Source of the DNA: Amycolatopsis mongoliensis
Lineage (GTDB): Bacteria > Actinomycetota > Actinomycetes > Mycobacteriales > Pseudonocardiaceae
Assembly: GCF_030285665.1 (NCBI RefSeq)
Contig: NZ_CP127295.1
Span: 4,774,001-4,838,000 of the forward strand
Direction: 5' to 3'
Length of the DNA stretch: 64,000 nucleotides
Made by a program: the position numbers and the translations under genes
Part shown: positions 16,532-25,147 of the stretch, piece after piece
How positions within the stretch are numbered: the first letter of the stretch is position 1
Layout: the number at the start of each line of letters is the position of its first letter
Notes under the pieces: model-generated
The model's input: the letters and a program-made list of their open reading frames with translations, nothing else
What the model was told of the DNA's origin: nothing
The model's database searches: none

Positions 16532-17949
16532 CGCCCCTCCCGACCGGCTTCCGGCTCGAACTCGATCAGAACACCCGCTGCCTGACCGGCGACCTGATCT
16601 TCGGCGGTTCCCCCGCGCGCGTGCTCCGGCTGACCGCGGCCGGGCAGGCCGCCTGGCGAGAACTCGCCGAAGGACGGGTCTCGACGGCCGCAGCCGGGAC
16701 GCTCGCCCGACGGCTCACCGACACGGGGCTCGCCCACCCTCTTCCGCCCGAACCGGACGCGCCCGCCGACCTCACAGTCGTGGTGCCCGTTCGCGACCGC
16801 GCAGAGCTGCTGGACCGCTGCCTGGCCGGGCTCGACGGCCGGCACCCGGTACTGGTCGTCGACGACGGCTCCCGCGACTCCGCGGCCGTCGCCACAGTAG
16901 CGGCCGCGCACGGGGCGAAGCTTGTCCGCCGTGACGTCAACGGTGGCCCCGGCGCCGCGCGGAACACCGCCTTGGAGCACGTTTCCACCGAGCTGGCAGC
17001 CTTCCTGGACAGCGACTGCGTGCCGACCACGGGCTGGACCGACCGGCTCGCGGCGCACTTCGCCGACCCGCTGGTCGCCGCGGTCGCGCCCCGTGTGCGC
17101 GCCTTGGCGCCGGACACCTGGGCCGGCCGCTACACCCGGGTGGCGAGCAGCCTCGACCTGGGCGACCGCCCCGCGCGGGTCGCGCCCGGCACGCGGATGT
17201 CGTACGTGCCCACGGCCGCGCTCGTCGTTCGCCGGGCCGCGCTGACCGACGTGGCCGTCGATGGCGAGGTCTTCGATCCGGACCTGCGCGTCGGTGAGGA
17301 CGTCGACCTCGTCTGGCGGCTCCACACCGCGGGGTTCAGGGTTCGCTATGCGCCGGACGTCTCGGTCGACCACCACGAACCGGAAACCTGGCGCGGCCTG
17401 CTCGGCCGCCGGGCCCGCTACGGCACCTCTGCCGCGCCGCTCGCCAAACGGCACCCGGGCCTGGTGGCGCCGCTGGCGCTGCAGCCTTGGCCGGCGCTGG
17501 CCGTCGGGGCGTTGCTGGCCCGCCGTCCAGCGCTCGCCGCGCTGGCGTTCGGTGGATCAGTGGCCAGTACGGCCCGCACGGTACGCGCCCACGACGTGCC
17601 GACGGACGGCGTCGTGCGGGCGATGGCCACCGCCGTCCACCAGACGTGGCTCGGCTGCGGCCGCTATGGCACCCAGTTCGCGGCGCCCCTGCTCGCGGGA
17701 CTGCTGGTACCGCGGGGACGAGGGCGCCGGGCCGCCGTGGCGTCCCTGCTGCTCGGCCCGCCGCTGACCGCGTGGGCGAAGAACAGGCGCGACCTCGACC
17801 CCGTCCGGTACACGGCGGCGGCGATCGCCGACGACATCGCCTACGGCGCCGGGGTTTGGGCCGGTTGCCTGACCCACCGCACTCTCGAGCCGGTTCGCCC
17901 GGTCCTCGTCCGGCGCACCCTGCGCTTCGATCCGAAGGGAAAACGATGA
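16528..17949 (+). CDS. mftF: Mycofactocin glycosyltransferase MftF
   Basis: A 473-residue protein with an N-terminal region of about 75 residues, a GT-A family 2 domain (VVPVRDRAELLDRCLAGL, VVDDGSRD, then the DSD metal site in AAFLDSDCVP) and a C-terminal part with hydrophobic segments. It adds beta-1,4-linked glucose units to the mycofactocin core. GTG 16528 overlaps the SDR stop by 4 bp and is preceded by GGAGG. Length is as expected for MftF. Confidence 0.93.
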   Translation: MTPLPTGFRLELDQNTRCLTGDLIFGGSPARVLRLTAAGQAAWRELAEGRVSTAAAGTLARRLTDTGLAHPLPPEPDAPADLTVVVPVRDRAELLDRCLAGLDGRHPVLVVDDGSRDSAAVATVAAAHGAKLVRRDVNGGPGAARNTALEHVSTELAAFLDSDCVPTTGWTDRLAAHFADPLVAAVAPRVRALAPDTWAGRYTRVASSLDLGDRPARVAPGTRMSYVPTAALVVRRAALTDVAVDGEVFDPDLRVGEDVDLVWRLHTAGFRVRYAPDVSVDHHEPETWRGLLGRRARYGTSAAPLAKRHPGLVAPLALQPWPALAVGALLARRPALAALAFGGSVASTARTVRAHDVPTDGVVRAMATAVHQTWLGCGRYGTQFAAPLLAGLLVPRGRGRRAAVASLLLGPPLTAWAKNRRDLDPVRYTAAAIADDIAYGAGVWAGCLTHRTLEPVRPVLVRRTLRFDPKGKR

Positions 17950-19208
17950 GCACCACCTGGTTCGAGTCCATCGCCGAGGCGCAGCGGCGCGCCAAGAAAC
18001 GGCTTCCCGGCTCCGTGTACTCCGCGCTGATCGCCGGCTCGGAGAAAGGCCTGACGCTGGCCGACAACCTGAGCGCGTTCGACGAGCTGCGTTTCGCACC
18101 CCGGACCGCGGGCCTTTCCGGCACTCGCGAGCTGGGTACGCACGTGCTCGGCCGGGACGTCGCACTGCCGGTGCTGATCTCCCCGACGGGCGTGCAGGCC
18201 GTGCACCCGGACGGTGAGGTCGCCGTCGCCCGCGCGGCTGCGGCGCGCGGGACGTCGATCGGGTTGTCTTCATTCGGCAGCAAGCCGATCGAAGAGGTCG
18301 TCGCCGCCAACCCGAACACGTACTTCCAGGTCTACTGGACGGGCACCCGCGACGACATCCAGCGCCGCCTCGACCGCGCCCGCGCCGCCGGGGCCGTCGG
18401 TATCATCCTCACGTTGGACTGGTCGTTCTCGCACAGCCGCGACTGGGGTAGCCCGCACATTCCGGAGAAGCTGAACTTCCGCGAACTGCTGCGGTTCGCG
18501 CCGGAAGGCATCACGCACCCGCGCTGGCTGCTGGACTACGTGCGCACTCGTCGGCTGCCGGACTTGGGTGTGCCGAACATGGTGGAGCCCGGAGAAAAGG
18601 TGCCCACGTTCTTCGGGGCGTACGGGCAGTGGATGCAGACCCCGCCGCCGACGTGGGACGACGTGGCTTGGCTGCGGTCGCAGTGGGACGGCCCGTTCCT
18701 GCTCAAGGGTGTGATCCGGGTCGACGAGGCCCGCCGCGCGGTCGATGCCGGGGTGAGTGCGATCTCGGTGTCCAACCACGGCGGCAACAACCTCGACGGT
18801 ACCCCGGCGACCATCCGTGCGCTCCCGGCGATCGCCGACGCGGTCGGCGGGCAGGTGGAAGTCCTGCTGGATGGCGGGATCCGCCGCGGCAGCGACGTCG
18901 TGAAGGCGCTGGCACTGGGTGCTCGTGCGGTGCTGATCGGCCGCGCGTACCTGTGGGGCTTGGCGGCAGGTGGGCAGACCGGTGTGGAAAACGTCCTCGA
19001 CGTGCTGCGCAACGGGATCGACTCGACACTGCTGGCGTTGGGCAAGCGCAGCGTCCACGATCTCGGCCCCGAGGACGTCGTCGTGCCGGGCAGCTTCGAA
19101 GCCGAACTCGGCGGGAGCACGGCGGCTCGCGCCGAGGACGCTTTGTCCCACCTGGCTTGCAGGCCTTCGAGGAGGCGTTGTTCGACTGCGGCGGCGACGT
19201 GGGAGTAG
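17946..19208 (+). CDS. mftD: Mycofactocin dehydrogenase MftD, altered C-terminus
   Basis: A 420-residue FMN-dependent alpha-hydroxy-acid-dehydrogenase-type enzyme that oxidatively deaminates AHDP to premycofactocin. FMN and active-site motifs include SPTGVQAVHPDGE, SVSNHGGNNLDGTPA and LLDGGIRRGSDVVKALALGA. The ATG overlaps mftF by 4 bp. Conserved sequence ends near VVVPGSFEAELG (about residue 388). The last 30 or so residues are encoded antisense to an integrase remnant, so the native stop seems lost and replaced by a later TAG. The catalytic domain is intact, so activity is likely retained. Confidence 0.88.
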   Translation: MSTTWFESIAEAQRRAKKRLPGSVYSALIAGSEKGLTLADNLSAFDELRFAPRTAGLSGTRELGTHVLGRDVALPVLISPTGVQAVHPDGEVAVARAAAARGTSIGLSSFGSKPIEEVVAANPNTYFQVYWTGTRDDIQRRLDRARAAGAVGIILTLDWSFSHSRDWGSPHIPEKLNFRELLRFAPEGITHPRWLLDYVRTRRLPDLGVPNMVEPGEKVPTFFGAYGQWMQTPPPTWDDVAWLRSQWDGPFLLKGVIRVDEARRAVDAGVSAISVSNHGGNNLDGTPATIRALPAIADAVGGQVEVLLDGGIRRGSDVVKALALGARAVLIGRAYLWGLAAGGQTGVENVLDVLRNGIDSTLLALGKRSVHDLGPEDVVVPGSFEAELGGSTAARAEDALSHLACRPSRRRCSTAAATWE

Positions 19209-19372
19209 GTCTCTTGGACTTTGTCTTGGAGGACGTGGCCGAGGCGGAGGGCCTGGGCGGCTTCGGGGATGCCGTCGTCGATCATCCAGGTTTTGTGGCT
19301 GTGGCGTAGGCCGTGGAAGGTGAGGCCGGGCTTGGCCGGTTGGAGGCGGCTGGTTTGCGTGCTGTAGTTGAT
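19126..19372 (-). pseudogene. Tyrosine recombinase (integrase) C-terminal remnant
   Basis: Leftward reading gives a recognisable tyrosine-recombinase C-terminus: LTFHGLRHSHKTWM with the HxxR box, LRLGHVLQDKV with the second His, ETYSHVAAAVEQR with the catalytic Tyr, then LLEGLQARWDKA. N-terminal domains are absent. The frame runs on into mftD antisense with no integrase stop, so the remnant is cut at both ends. It overlaps the 3' end of mftD and marks a recombination scar. Confidence 0.75.
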
Positions 19373-20027
19373 CATGATGGCTGCCGTTGTGATCTTGCGT
19401 GGGCTCTCGGTGAGCCCGTGATGGGCCGGGGGGCGCAGTGGCGGGGCCGAGGGGGCGCGGCGGGGTGGGAAGTGGCTTTTGGACAGGTTACGGCCAGGGC
19501 CGGACGCGTCGCCGTCGCGGATGAGGTCGGCCAACACCGCCTGGATCGGTCCGCGGTCAACTGCCGGACATGGAGCTCCCACTGGCCGCCGTGTCAACGC
19601 GCTTGCCCAGTTCCGTTCACCTCGGGACATGAATGGGACGAGTGGCGGCTGGGCGTGCTCTGCTGGCTGCTTGAGCAGCGGATCGCGGAGGGTGGCTGGG
19701 TAGAACCGGCCACATTCTTGGTTCGGACCATGGGGATCGGCCGAGCTGATCCTGGCGACCGAGAAGCGCTGGCGCGGCAGCTCCGCCCGCCGTGCGCCGA
19801 CGGCACCGTCGCGTTACCCATCGACGGGTGCGCTCCGTCGTGGCGGACAATAACTGCCTGAATCGTTGCCCTGTAGGGAAGTTGGCGTGCAGTGATGGCG
19901 TTTTGTCCCCGGTGCACCAGTTAGCGGGGTGTTGGGCGTGAGTACGTCTGCCCGTCACCGAGCCGCGCTACGGCTGTGTCTTTCGCAGTCTTGGCTCTCG
20001 GTGTTCCTGAGGACTGGAGGGTCCAAG
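19373..20027. other. About 650 bp with no convincing gene
   Basis: Open frames exist on both strands (for example 19313-19861 plus), but I find no known motif, convincing start or ribosome site. The stretch is less GC-rich than its surroundings. It may be decayed mobile-element DNA next to the integrase remnant, plus the promoter of the PhoX-like gene. Confidence 0.5.
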
Positions 20028-21680
20028 ATGAGACCGAGCAGACGAACGACGGCCAGGACGGCTCTGACAGCCGCGGGCGGGCTCGCCCTGGCGGTAACGG
20101 TGGTGGCGGGTGCGCCGGCGCAGGGGGTCGACCAGCACGGCGGGGGCCGCGACCTCGCCCTCACCGGGGTACCGGCGAATGCCAAGGCCGCCGGGCTCAC
20201 CGTCCCGAACACGTTGTCCCCGGAGCTGGCCGGGTGGATCGCCGCCCAGGGCTCGAACCGGCTGGAGAATGCGACCGCGGACATCCCGTTCTTCGGGTAC
20301 CGCGGCGACGGCCCGCTGCTGCCGGCCCCCGGTGACCTGCCCGCGGCCGGGCACCTGGTCGAGGCGTCGAAGACCGAACCGGACAAGAACACCTACCTCG
20401 TACTGCACGGCCAGCGCGGCGCCGACCCGCACTACGACTACGGCACCCACTTCGTCTTCCAGGGGCACGAGGCGGGCGCGACCGGCTACATCACGCGCGT
20501 CAATCTCGACGCCGACGCCGCCCACAAGGTCACCCTGCTCTCGACCGCGACGACCGACGGCAAGCCGCTGCCGGACTTCGACGGCTCGACGTGGGACCCG
20601 TGGGCGCGGCGGCTGCTGTTCACCGCCGAGCTCGGCGCCAGCGGTGGTGTCTGGCAGTCCACCTTGGACGGAAAGCGGACCGAGGACATCTCCGGCGCGC
20701 TCGGCCGCGGCGGCTACGAGGGCATCCAGAACGACTCCGCGGGCAACCTGTGGGTCGTGGAGGACTCCGGCGGCGCCACCGTGCCCGGGACCAACGCCAA
20801 GCTGCCCAACAGCTTCGTCTACCGGTTCGTGCCGGAGGACAAGGGCGACCTGAAGCACGGCAAGCTGCAGGCCCTGCAGGTGCTTTCGCGGCGCACCGGG
20901 GCGCCGATCGCGTTCCAGCCGATGGACGCCGCGCACCCGAAGGGCAACGCCTTCAGCGACGACACCAAGGACCTGCACACCTACGGCCTGTCGTTCGCCA
21001 CGAAGTGGGTGACCATCCACGACACCGCCACCGGTCCGGCCTCGGCCGGGTACGACGCGAACGCGCTGGCCAAGGCCGCCGGGGCCACCCCGTTCAAGCG
21101 GCCGGAGAACGGCCAGTTCCGGCCGGGCACCGGCTTCCGCGAGTTCTACTTCGACGAGACCGGCGACACCAACGCCACGAGCACGGCCAATGACGGCTAC
21201 GGCGGCTGGGGCTCGGTGCTCAAGCTCACCCAGGCCGATCCGAAGGCCGACACCGGCACGCTGTCGCTGGTTTACAACGGCGACGAGGAGCACACCGGCC
21301 TGGACAACGTGACGTTCCTGGACGCCGACCACGTCGCGTTCGTCGAGGACGCGGGCGACGCCCTGCACACCCAGCGCGGGCTGCTCGACTCGGCGTACCT
21401 GTTCGACCTGCGCGTGAACTACGCCCACGGCGCGCAGCCGGTGCGGTTCCTCGCCGAGGGCCGCGACCCGTCGGCGACGCTGGATTCGGCGTTCAGCGGC
21501 CGGACCGGCTTCCAGAACGACGGCGACAATGAGATCACCGGCATCCACGCTTCCGATGGCGACCCGTCTCCGCAGGGCATCCTCGGTGCCCAGCGGCCGA
21601 CGCCGTTCGCCGACGGCTGGCGGCTGTTCTGGACCCAGCAGCACGGCGACAACGTGCTCTGGGAGATCACCCGGCGCTGA
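20028..21680 (+). CDS. PhoX-family (DUF839) secreted phosphatase-like protein
   Basis: A 550-residue exported protein. The N-terminus has SRRTTARTAL then a hydrophobic run ending AGAPAQG, resembling a Tat signal. The mature part resembles PhoX/DUF839 beta-propeller alkaline phosphatases: YEGIQNDSAGNLWVVEDSGG, PFKRPENGQFRPGTGFREFY, DETGDTNATSTANDGYGG and the DNVTFLDADHVAFVEDAGD segment. PhoX enzymes use calcium and iron and release phosphate from esters outside the cell. ATG 20028 has GGAGG 7 nt upstream. A strong hairpin follows the stop. With PhoU-like, CHAD and PPDK-like genes nearby, a phosphate link is likely. Confidence 0.75.
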   Translation: MRPSRRTTARTALTAAGGLALAVTVVAGAPAQGVDQHGGGRDLALTGVPANAKAAGLTVPNTLSPELAGWIAAQGSNRLENATADIPFFGYRGDGPLLPAPGDLPAAGHLVEASKTEPDKNTYLVLHGQRGADPHYDYGTHFVFQGHEAGATGYITRVNLDADAAHKVTLLSTATTDGKPLPDFDGSTWDPWARRLLFTAELGASGGVWQSTLDGKRTEDISGALGRGGYEGIQNDSAGNLWVVEDSGGATVPGTNAKLPNSFVYRFVPEDKGDLKHGKLQALQVLSRRTGAPIAFQPMDAAHPKGNAFSDDTKDLHTYGLSFATKWVTIHDTATGPASAGYDANALAKAAGATPFKRPENGQFRPGTGFREFYFDETGDTNATSTANDGYGGWGSVLKLTQADPKADTGTLSLVYNGDEEHTGLDNVTFLDADHVAFVEDAGDALHTQRGLLDSAYLFDLRVNYAHGAQPVRFLAEGRDPSATLDSAFSGRTGFQNDGDNEITGIHASDGDPSPQGILGAQRPTPFADGWRLFWTQQHGDNVLWEITRR

Positions 21681-21686
21681 GCCCCA

Positions 21687-21717
21687 GGGCGCGGCGGGCC
21701 CGCGGCCCGCCGCGCCC
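21687..21717 (+). terminator. Strong hairpin after the PhoX-like gene
   Basis: Perfect 13-bp inverted repeat, GGGCGCGGCGGGC at 21687-21699 with its complement at 21705-21717 and a 5-nt loop, 6 bp after the stop. No T-tract follows, as is common in high-GC actinobacteria. Confidence 0.7.
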
Positions 21718-21730
21718 CCAGGCCGAGCCC

Positions 21731-21955
21731 GAGCCGGCGTGGTGGCTGAACCTGCAGGCCCATCCCGAAACGACGGTGGCACCAGTCGATGGCCGGCGCC
21801 GAGTCCGGGGGCGAGCGGCCGACGGCGAGGAACGGGACCGGCTCTGGGCCCGGTGGCGCGAGCTGGACAAGAATCTCGACGCCTATGCGGCGCGACGGCC
21901 TGGCCGGACCGCGGTCGTGATCCTCGAGCCGTCACCGGGCGCGGCCGCGGAATGA
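21731..21955 (+). pseudogene. C-terminal fragment of a deazaflavin-dependent nitroreductase
   Basis: Seventy-four codons ending in TGA at 21953-21955 read EPAWWLNLQAHPETTV, then GEERDRLWARWRELDKNLDA and YAARRPGRTAVVILEP. This is the C-terminal half of the DUF385/Ddn-type F420-dependent nitroreductase family. The N-terminal half, including the cofactor-binding part, is missing; the frame continues upstream into the PhoX hairpin without family similarity and without a good start. It is therefore a truncated gene. An intact relative lies at 22858-23421. Confidence 0.75.
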
Positions 21956-22001
21956 ACAACGACTTCAGGTGCATCGTCGCGGAGGTGCCGCGGCGGTGGG
22001 G

Positions 22002-22832
22002 CTACCGATCGCTGCTGTGCTGTCGGCCGCTTACGAACGCCGACAACGCGGCTTCGCTGCCGGGACCGGTCAGGGGTGTGCCGTGCCCGCCGGCCAGCAC
22101 GGTCGGACTGAGCGCGGCCAGCCGACGGATCGATTCGGCGGCCAATGTGGGGTCCCAGGTCGTGTACCACGGTGGTGCGGACAGGCCCGGCCGGGCCGTC
22201 AGCAGGCCTCTGACGGTCCTGATGCGCAGGGTCACCAGGGCGTCGCCGCTGAGCAGAACCCGGTCCGCGGGCCGGAAATAGGCCAGGTGGCCCGGGGTGT
22301 GCCCGGGGGTGGAGACGCACTCCCAGTCGGGCAGGCCAGGCAGCCCGTGGCCCGGCTCGACGGGCCGCGCGAGCGCACCGAGGGTGGATCGCTCGAGGGC
22401 CGCTTGGCGCCGCCGCCTGCCCATGGCGCGCAGCAACGGCAGCACCACCCAGCGATCCAGCGGGCCGGCGACGGCCACCATCGTCTCGAAGTCGGCGTTG
22501 GCGATCGGCAATTCGTCCGGGTGCAGGTGAACCGCGCAGTCCCAGAGGCGCGCCAGGTACCGGGCTGAACCGGCGTGGTCGGGGTGGACGTGGGTGAGCA
22601 GGATCGCGGCCGGAGGGCCGGTGGTGGCGCCGAACAGCGCCTTGGCCGTGTTTTCGATTCGCCGGGCGTCTTTTGCCCAGCCGGCATCCACCAGCACCCA
22701 TGCCGGACCCGATCGTATGAAGTAGACGTTGGTGCGCGTGCGTCCGGGCAGGCCCAGCCAGAACACGTTCGACGCGATCTCGCGCAGCCCCGCGGTCGCA
22801 CCGATGCTCTTTCCTCCGGTCATCACCAGCAC
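22002..22832 (-). CDS. Metallo-beta-lactamase-fold hydrolase
   Basis: A hydrolase of about 276 residues. The zinc motif THVHPDHAG is intact, followed by STPGHTPGHLAYF, LLSGDALV and a late GGHGTPL. It lacks features that fix a substrate (lactonase, glyoxalase II or others). Starts at GTG 22832 and ATG 22823 are both possible and neither has a clear ribosome site. It lies 25 bp downstream of the leftward deazaflavin-nitroreductase-like gene and probably shares its transcript. Confidence 0.8.
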   Translation of the reverse strand: MLVMTGGKSIGATAGLREIASNVFWLGLPGRTRTNVYFIRSGPAWVLVDAGWAKDARRIENTAKALFGATTGPPAAILLTHVHPDHAGSARYLARLWDCAVHLHPDELPIANADFETMVAVAGPLDRWVVLPLLRAMGRRRRQAALERSTLGALARPVEPGHGLPGLPDWECVSTPGHTPGHLAYFRPADRVLLSGDALVTLRIRTVRGLLTARPGLSAPPWYTTWDPTLAAESIRRLAALSPTVLAGGHGTPLTGPGSEAALSAFVSGRQHSSDR

Positions 22833-22857
22833 CCGGTTCGATGTCGTTTCTGCGGCT

Positions 22858-23421
22858 TCACCGTCGATGGGACCTGCACTCCGCGTCGGCCGGTCCGGGG
22901 TCGGCGATGCGGAACACCGGATAGCGCTGTGCCACCGCGGCGACTTCTTCCGAGGAGGCCTGGGCGCTGACGCCGAAGTAGTGGCGGGCCTCGGCCGCGC
23001 GTCCCCATGAACGGCCTGTTCGGCCGGCCCGGGCGAGGTATGCCTGGATCACCGGTGGCCGCTCTCCGAGAGCGACCTCCTGCAGCGTCACCGCGCGGCG
23101 TTCCCGGCGGCCGAGCACCGCCCGGCCACCGGCCGCGCGAACGTTGCGCACCCAGTCCGATTCACCCGCCAGCGACACCAGGAAACGCTGCTTCCCGACG
23201 ACGACCTGGACCAACGTCGTCCGGCGGATGATCGAGCTCCGGCGCCCCGGCACCTCGAGGGTCACCACATACGCCGGACTGAGCCCGTGCCTGGTCAGCC
23301 ACCACCCCAGCGGTTGCAGCCGCTGATACAGCCCGGGCGTCCCGCGGTAGCGGGTGCGTGCGGTGTAGTCGACCGGCCCGATGATGCCCTCGGTAGTCCG
23401 GTGCTGGCGAACGGTTGGCAT
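22858..23421 (-). CDS. Deazaflavin (F420)-dependent nitroreductase-like protein
   Basis: A 187-residue split-barrel protein of the DUF385/Ddn type. The segments RTTLVQVVVGKQRFLVSLAG and ESDWVRNVRAAGGRAVLGRR are diagnostic. Known members bind F420 or fatty acids and reduce quinones, nitro compounds or lactones. ATG 23421 has GGGGAGG 7 nt upstream, which is why I prefer it to an upstream start. It lies between the PPDK-like and hydrolase genes in a leftward group. A truncated relative is 0.9 kb away. Confidence 0.82.
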   Translation of the reverse strand: MPTVRQHRTTEGIIGPVDYTARTRYRGTPGLYQRLQPLGWWLTRHGLSPAYVVTLEVPGRRSSIIRRTTLVQVVVGKQRFLVSLAGESDWVRNVRAAGGRAVLGRRERRAVTLQEVALGERPPVIQAYLARAGRTGRSWGRAAEARHYFGVSAQASSEEVAAVAQRYPVFRIADPGPADAECRSHRR

Positions 23422-23545
23422 CGCGCGACCTCCCCGCGTTGGCGTGAAGGTTCGAGCATCGACGGCAAGCACCTCGGCAACGAGAGTCGAAAGTCCTCCG
23501 GCAACCGCCTTTCGGCAGGAAAGCGGTCAGCCGACGCTTCGTCGG

Positions 23546-25147
23546 CTACTCGTGTCGGGCCGATCGGCTTCGCTGCCAGGCGTGTACCCGGTCGATGAAC
23601 TCGATCGGCCGTTCCTCGATCAGTTCCAGCGCGCCGGCGTAGACGCGGCCGTCGCTGCCGTCGACGGTGATCGGGTCGCCTTCGTGGAGCTCGTGGGTGC
23701 CGATGCGCACCGTGCGGGCCTCGGCGTCGATGGTGAGGGCGGTGCAGTCGACCAGGCAGACGAGGCCGAGCTGGCGGGCGACGACGGCCGCGTGGGACGT
23801 TCGGGTACCGCGGGCGGTGAGCAGGCCGCCACACACCGCCAGGGCGGCCACGTCATCGGTGGACGCCTCGGGCCGCACGAGGATCGCCGGCTCACCGTGT
23901 TCTGCGTGGCTGGCCGCGGCGGTCGCGTCCAGCGCGACCGGACCGGTGGCGCAGCCGGTACCGGCGGGGACGGCGCGCCCGAGTGACGGCTGCGCGCCCC
24001 CCGGCACCAGCCGGTGTCTGGTGATGTGGTTCAGATCGTATCCACGAAGGCGGTCCAACGCGGTGCGGCGATCGATGATTCCTTCGTCGACGAGGTCGCA
24101 GGCGATGCGCAGGGCCGCCCAGGGCGTGCGTTTGGCGTCGCGGGTCTGCAGCAGCCAGAGGGTGCCTTCCTCGACGGTGAACTCGAAGTCCTGGGCGTCG
24201 GTGAACACCGCTTCCAGGGTGCGGCTGACCTCACCCAGCTGTCGGGCGAGGGCCGGTGGTGGGTCGGCGGCCATGCCGCCGTTGTCGATGCGGGTGCGGC
24301 CGGCGACGACGTCCTCTCCTTGGGCGTCGAGGAGGAAGTCCACGTACAGGCGGTGTTCGCCGGTGGCGGGATCGCGGGTGAAGGCGACGCCGGAGCCGGA
24401 CCCCAGTCCTCGGTTGCCGAACACCATGGCTTGCACGGTGACGGCGGTGCCGGGAAGGCCGGTCAGCCGTTCCAACCGGCGGTACGTCACGGCCCGGTCG
24501 CTGTTCCAGGACCGGAACACCCCCTCGATCGCGCCGGTCAGCTGAGCCACCGGGTCCTGCGGGAACGGCCGCCCCACGACGGTCCGGTAGGTGTCGAGCA
24601 GCCTGGTGGTCAGTTCGCGCAGGGCGGCGACGTCGAGTTCGTTCGCGGCGGGAACCCCGTGGCGCCGGATCGCGTCGTCGACCAGTTCGGTGAACGGGGT
24701 GGGCGAGCTGCCGCCGACGACCTCGGCATAACACTGGATCAACCGCCGGAAGGAGTCCCAGACGAAGACCGGGTCACCGGTCGCCTGCAGCAGCCCCGGG
24801 AGCGTGGTCTCGGACAGTCCGACGTTCAGAACGGTGTCGAGCATGCCGGGCATGGACACCGGTGCGCCCGAGCGCACCGACACCAGCAGCGGTTTGCGGC
24901 GTGCGTCGAACCGCCGGCCGGTGCGTTGTTCGAGATGCCGGATGCCGCGCGCGATCAGCTTGTGGACGTCGGCGTCGAGCCGTCCGCCGCGCGCGTGGTA
25001 GTCCGCGCAGAGTGCGGTGCCGAGCACGAACGCCGGTGGCACGGGCAGTGCCGCGTCGGCCATGCGCATCAAGCCGGCGGCCTTCGCGCCGACGATTTCG
25101 GCGTCGGCGTCGGCCGAACCGCCGGCGCTCAGGAGGAACAGGCTCAT
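23546..25147 (-). CDS. PPDK-like protein without the PEP-binding barrel
   Basis: A 533-residue protein with two of the three domains of pyruvate phosphate dikinase. Residues about 1-340 form the nucleotide-binding ATP-grasp part (SVRSGAPVSMPGMLDTVLNV, NRGLGSGSGVAFTRDPATGE, LWLLQTRDAKRT). About 385-510 form the phosphohistidine swivelling domain with GGLLTARGTRTSHAAVVAR, whose His would carry the phosphate. The C-terminal PEP/pyruvate TIM barrel (about 340 residues) is absent, and the ORF ends normally with a further helix. The acceptor may therefore be another protein. Its ATG overlaps the stop of the preceding DUF47-like gene by 4 bp, so the two are coupled. Confidence 0.82.
   Translation of the reverse strand: MSLFLLSAGGSADADAEIVGAKAAGLMRMADAALPVPPAFVLGTALCADYHARGGRLDADVHKLIARGIRHLEQRTGRRFDARRKPLLVSVRSGAPVSMPGMLDTVLNVGLSETTLPGLLQATGDPVFVWDSFRRLIQCYAEVVGGSSPTPFTELVDDAIRRHGVPAANELDVAALRELTTRLLDTYRTVVGRPFPQDPVAQLTGAIEGVFRSWNSDRAVTYRRLERLTGLPGTAVTVQAMVFGNRGLGSGSGVAFTRDPATGEHRLYVDFLLDAQGEDVVAGRTRIDNGGMAADPPPALARQLGEVSRTLEAVFTDAQDFEFTVEEGTLWLLQTRDAKRTPWAALRIACDLVDEGIIDRRTALDRLRGYDLNHITRHRLVPGGAQPSLGRAVPAGTGCATGPVALDATAAASHAEHGEPAILVRPEASTDDVAALAVCGGLLTARGTRTSHAAVVARQLGLVCLVDCTALTIDAEARTVRIGTHELHEGDPITVDGSDGRVYAGALELIEERPIEFIDRVHAWQRSRSARHE

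Noticed and set aside
19313..19861. 182-codon plus-strand gene after mftD
   Set aside because: Its first part is antisense to the integrase remnant, and no motif, conserved segment or start signal is visible.
19968..21974. 668-codon minus-strand frame
   Set aside because: Antisense shadow of the PhoX-like gene; the plus strand has a signal peptide, ribosome site and terminator.
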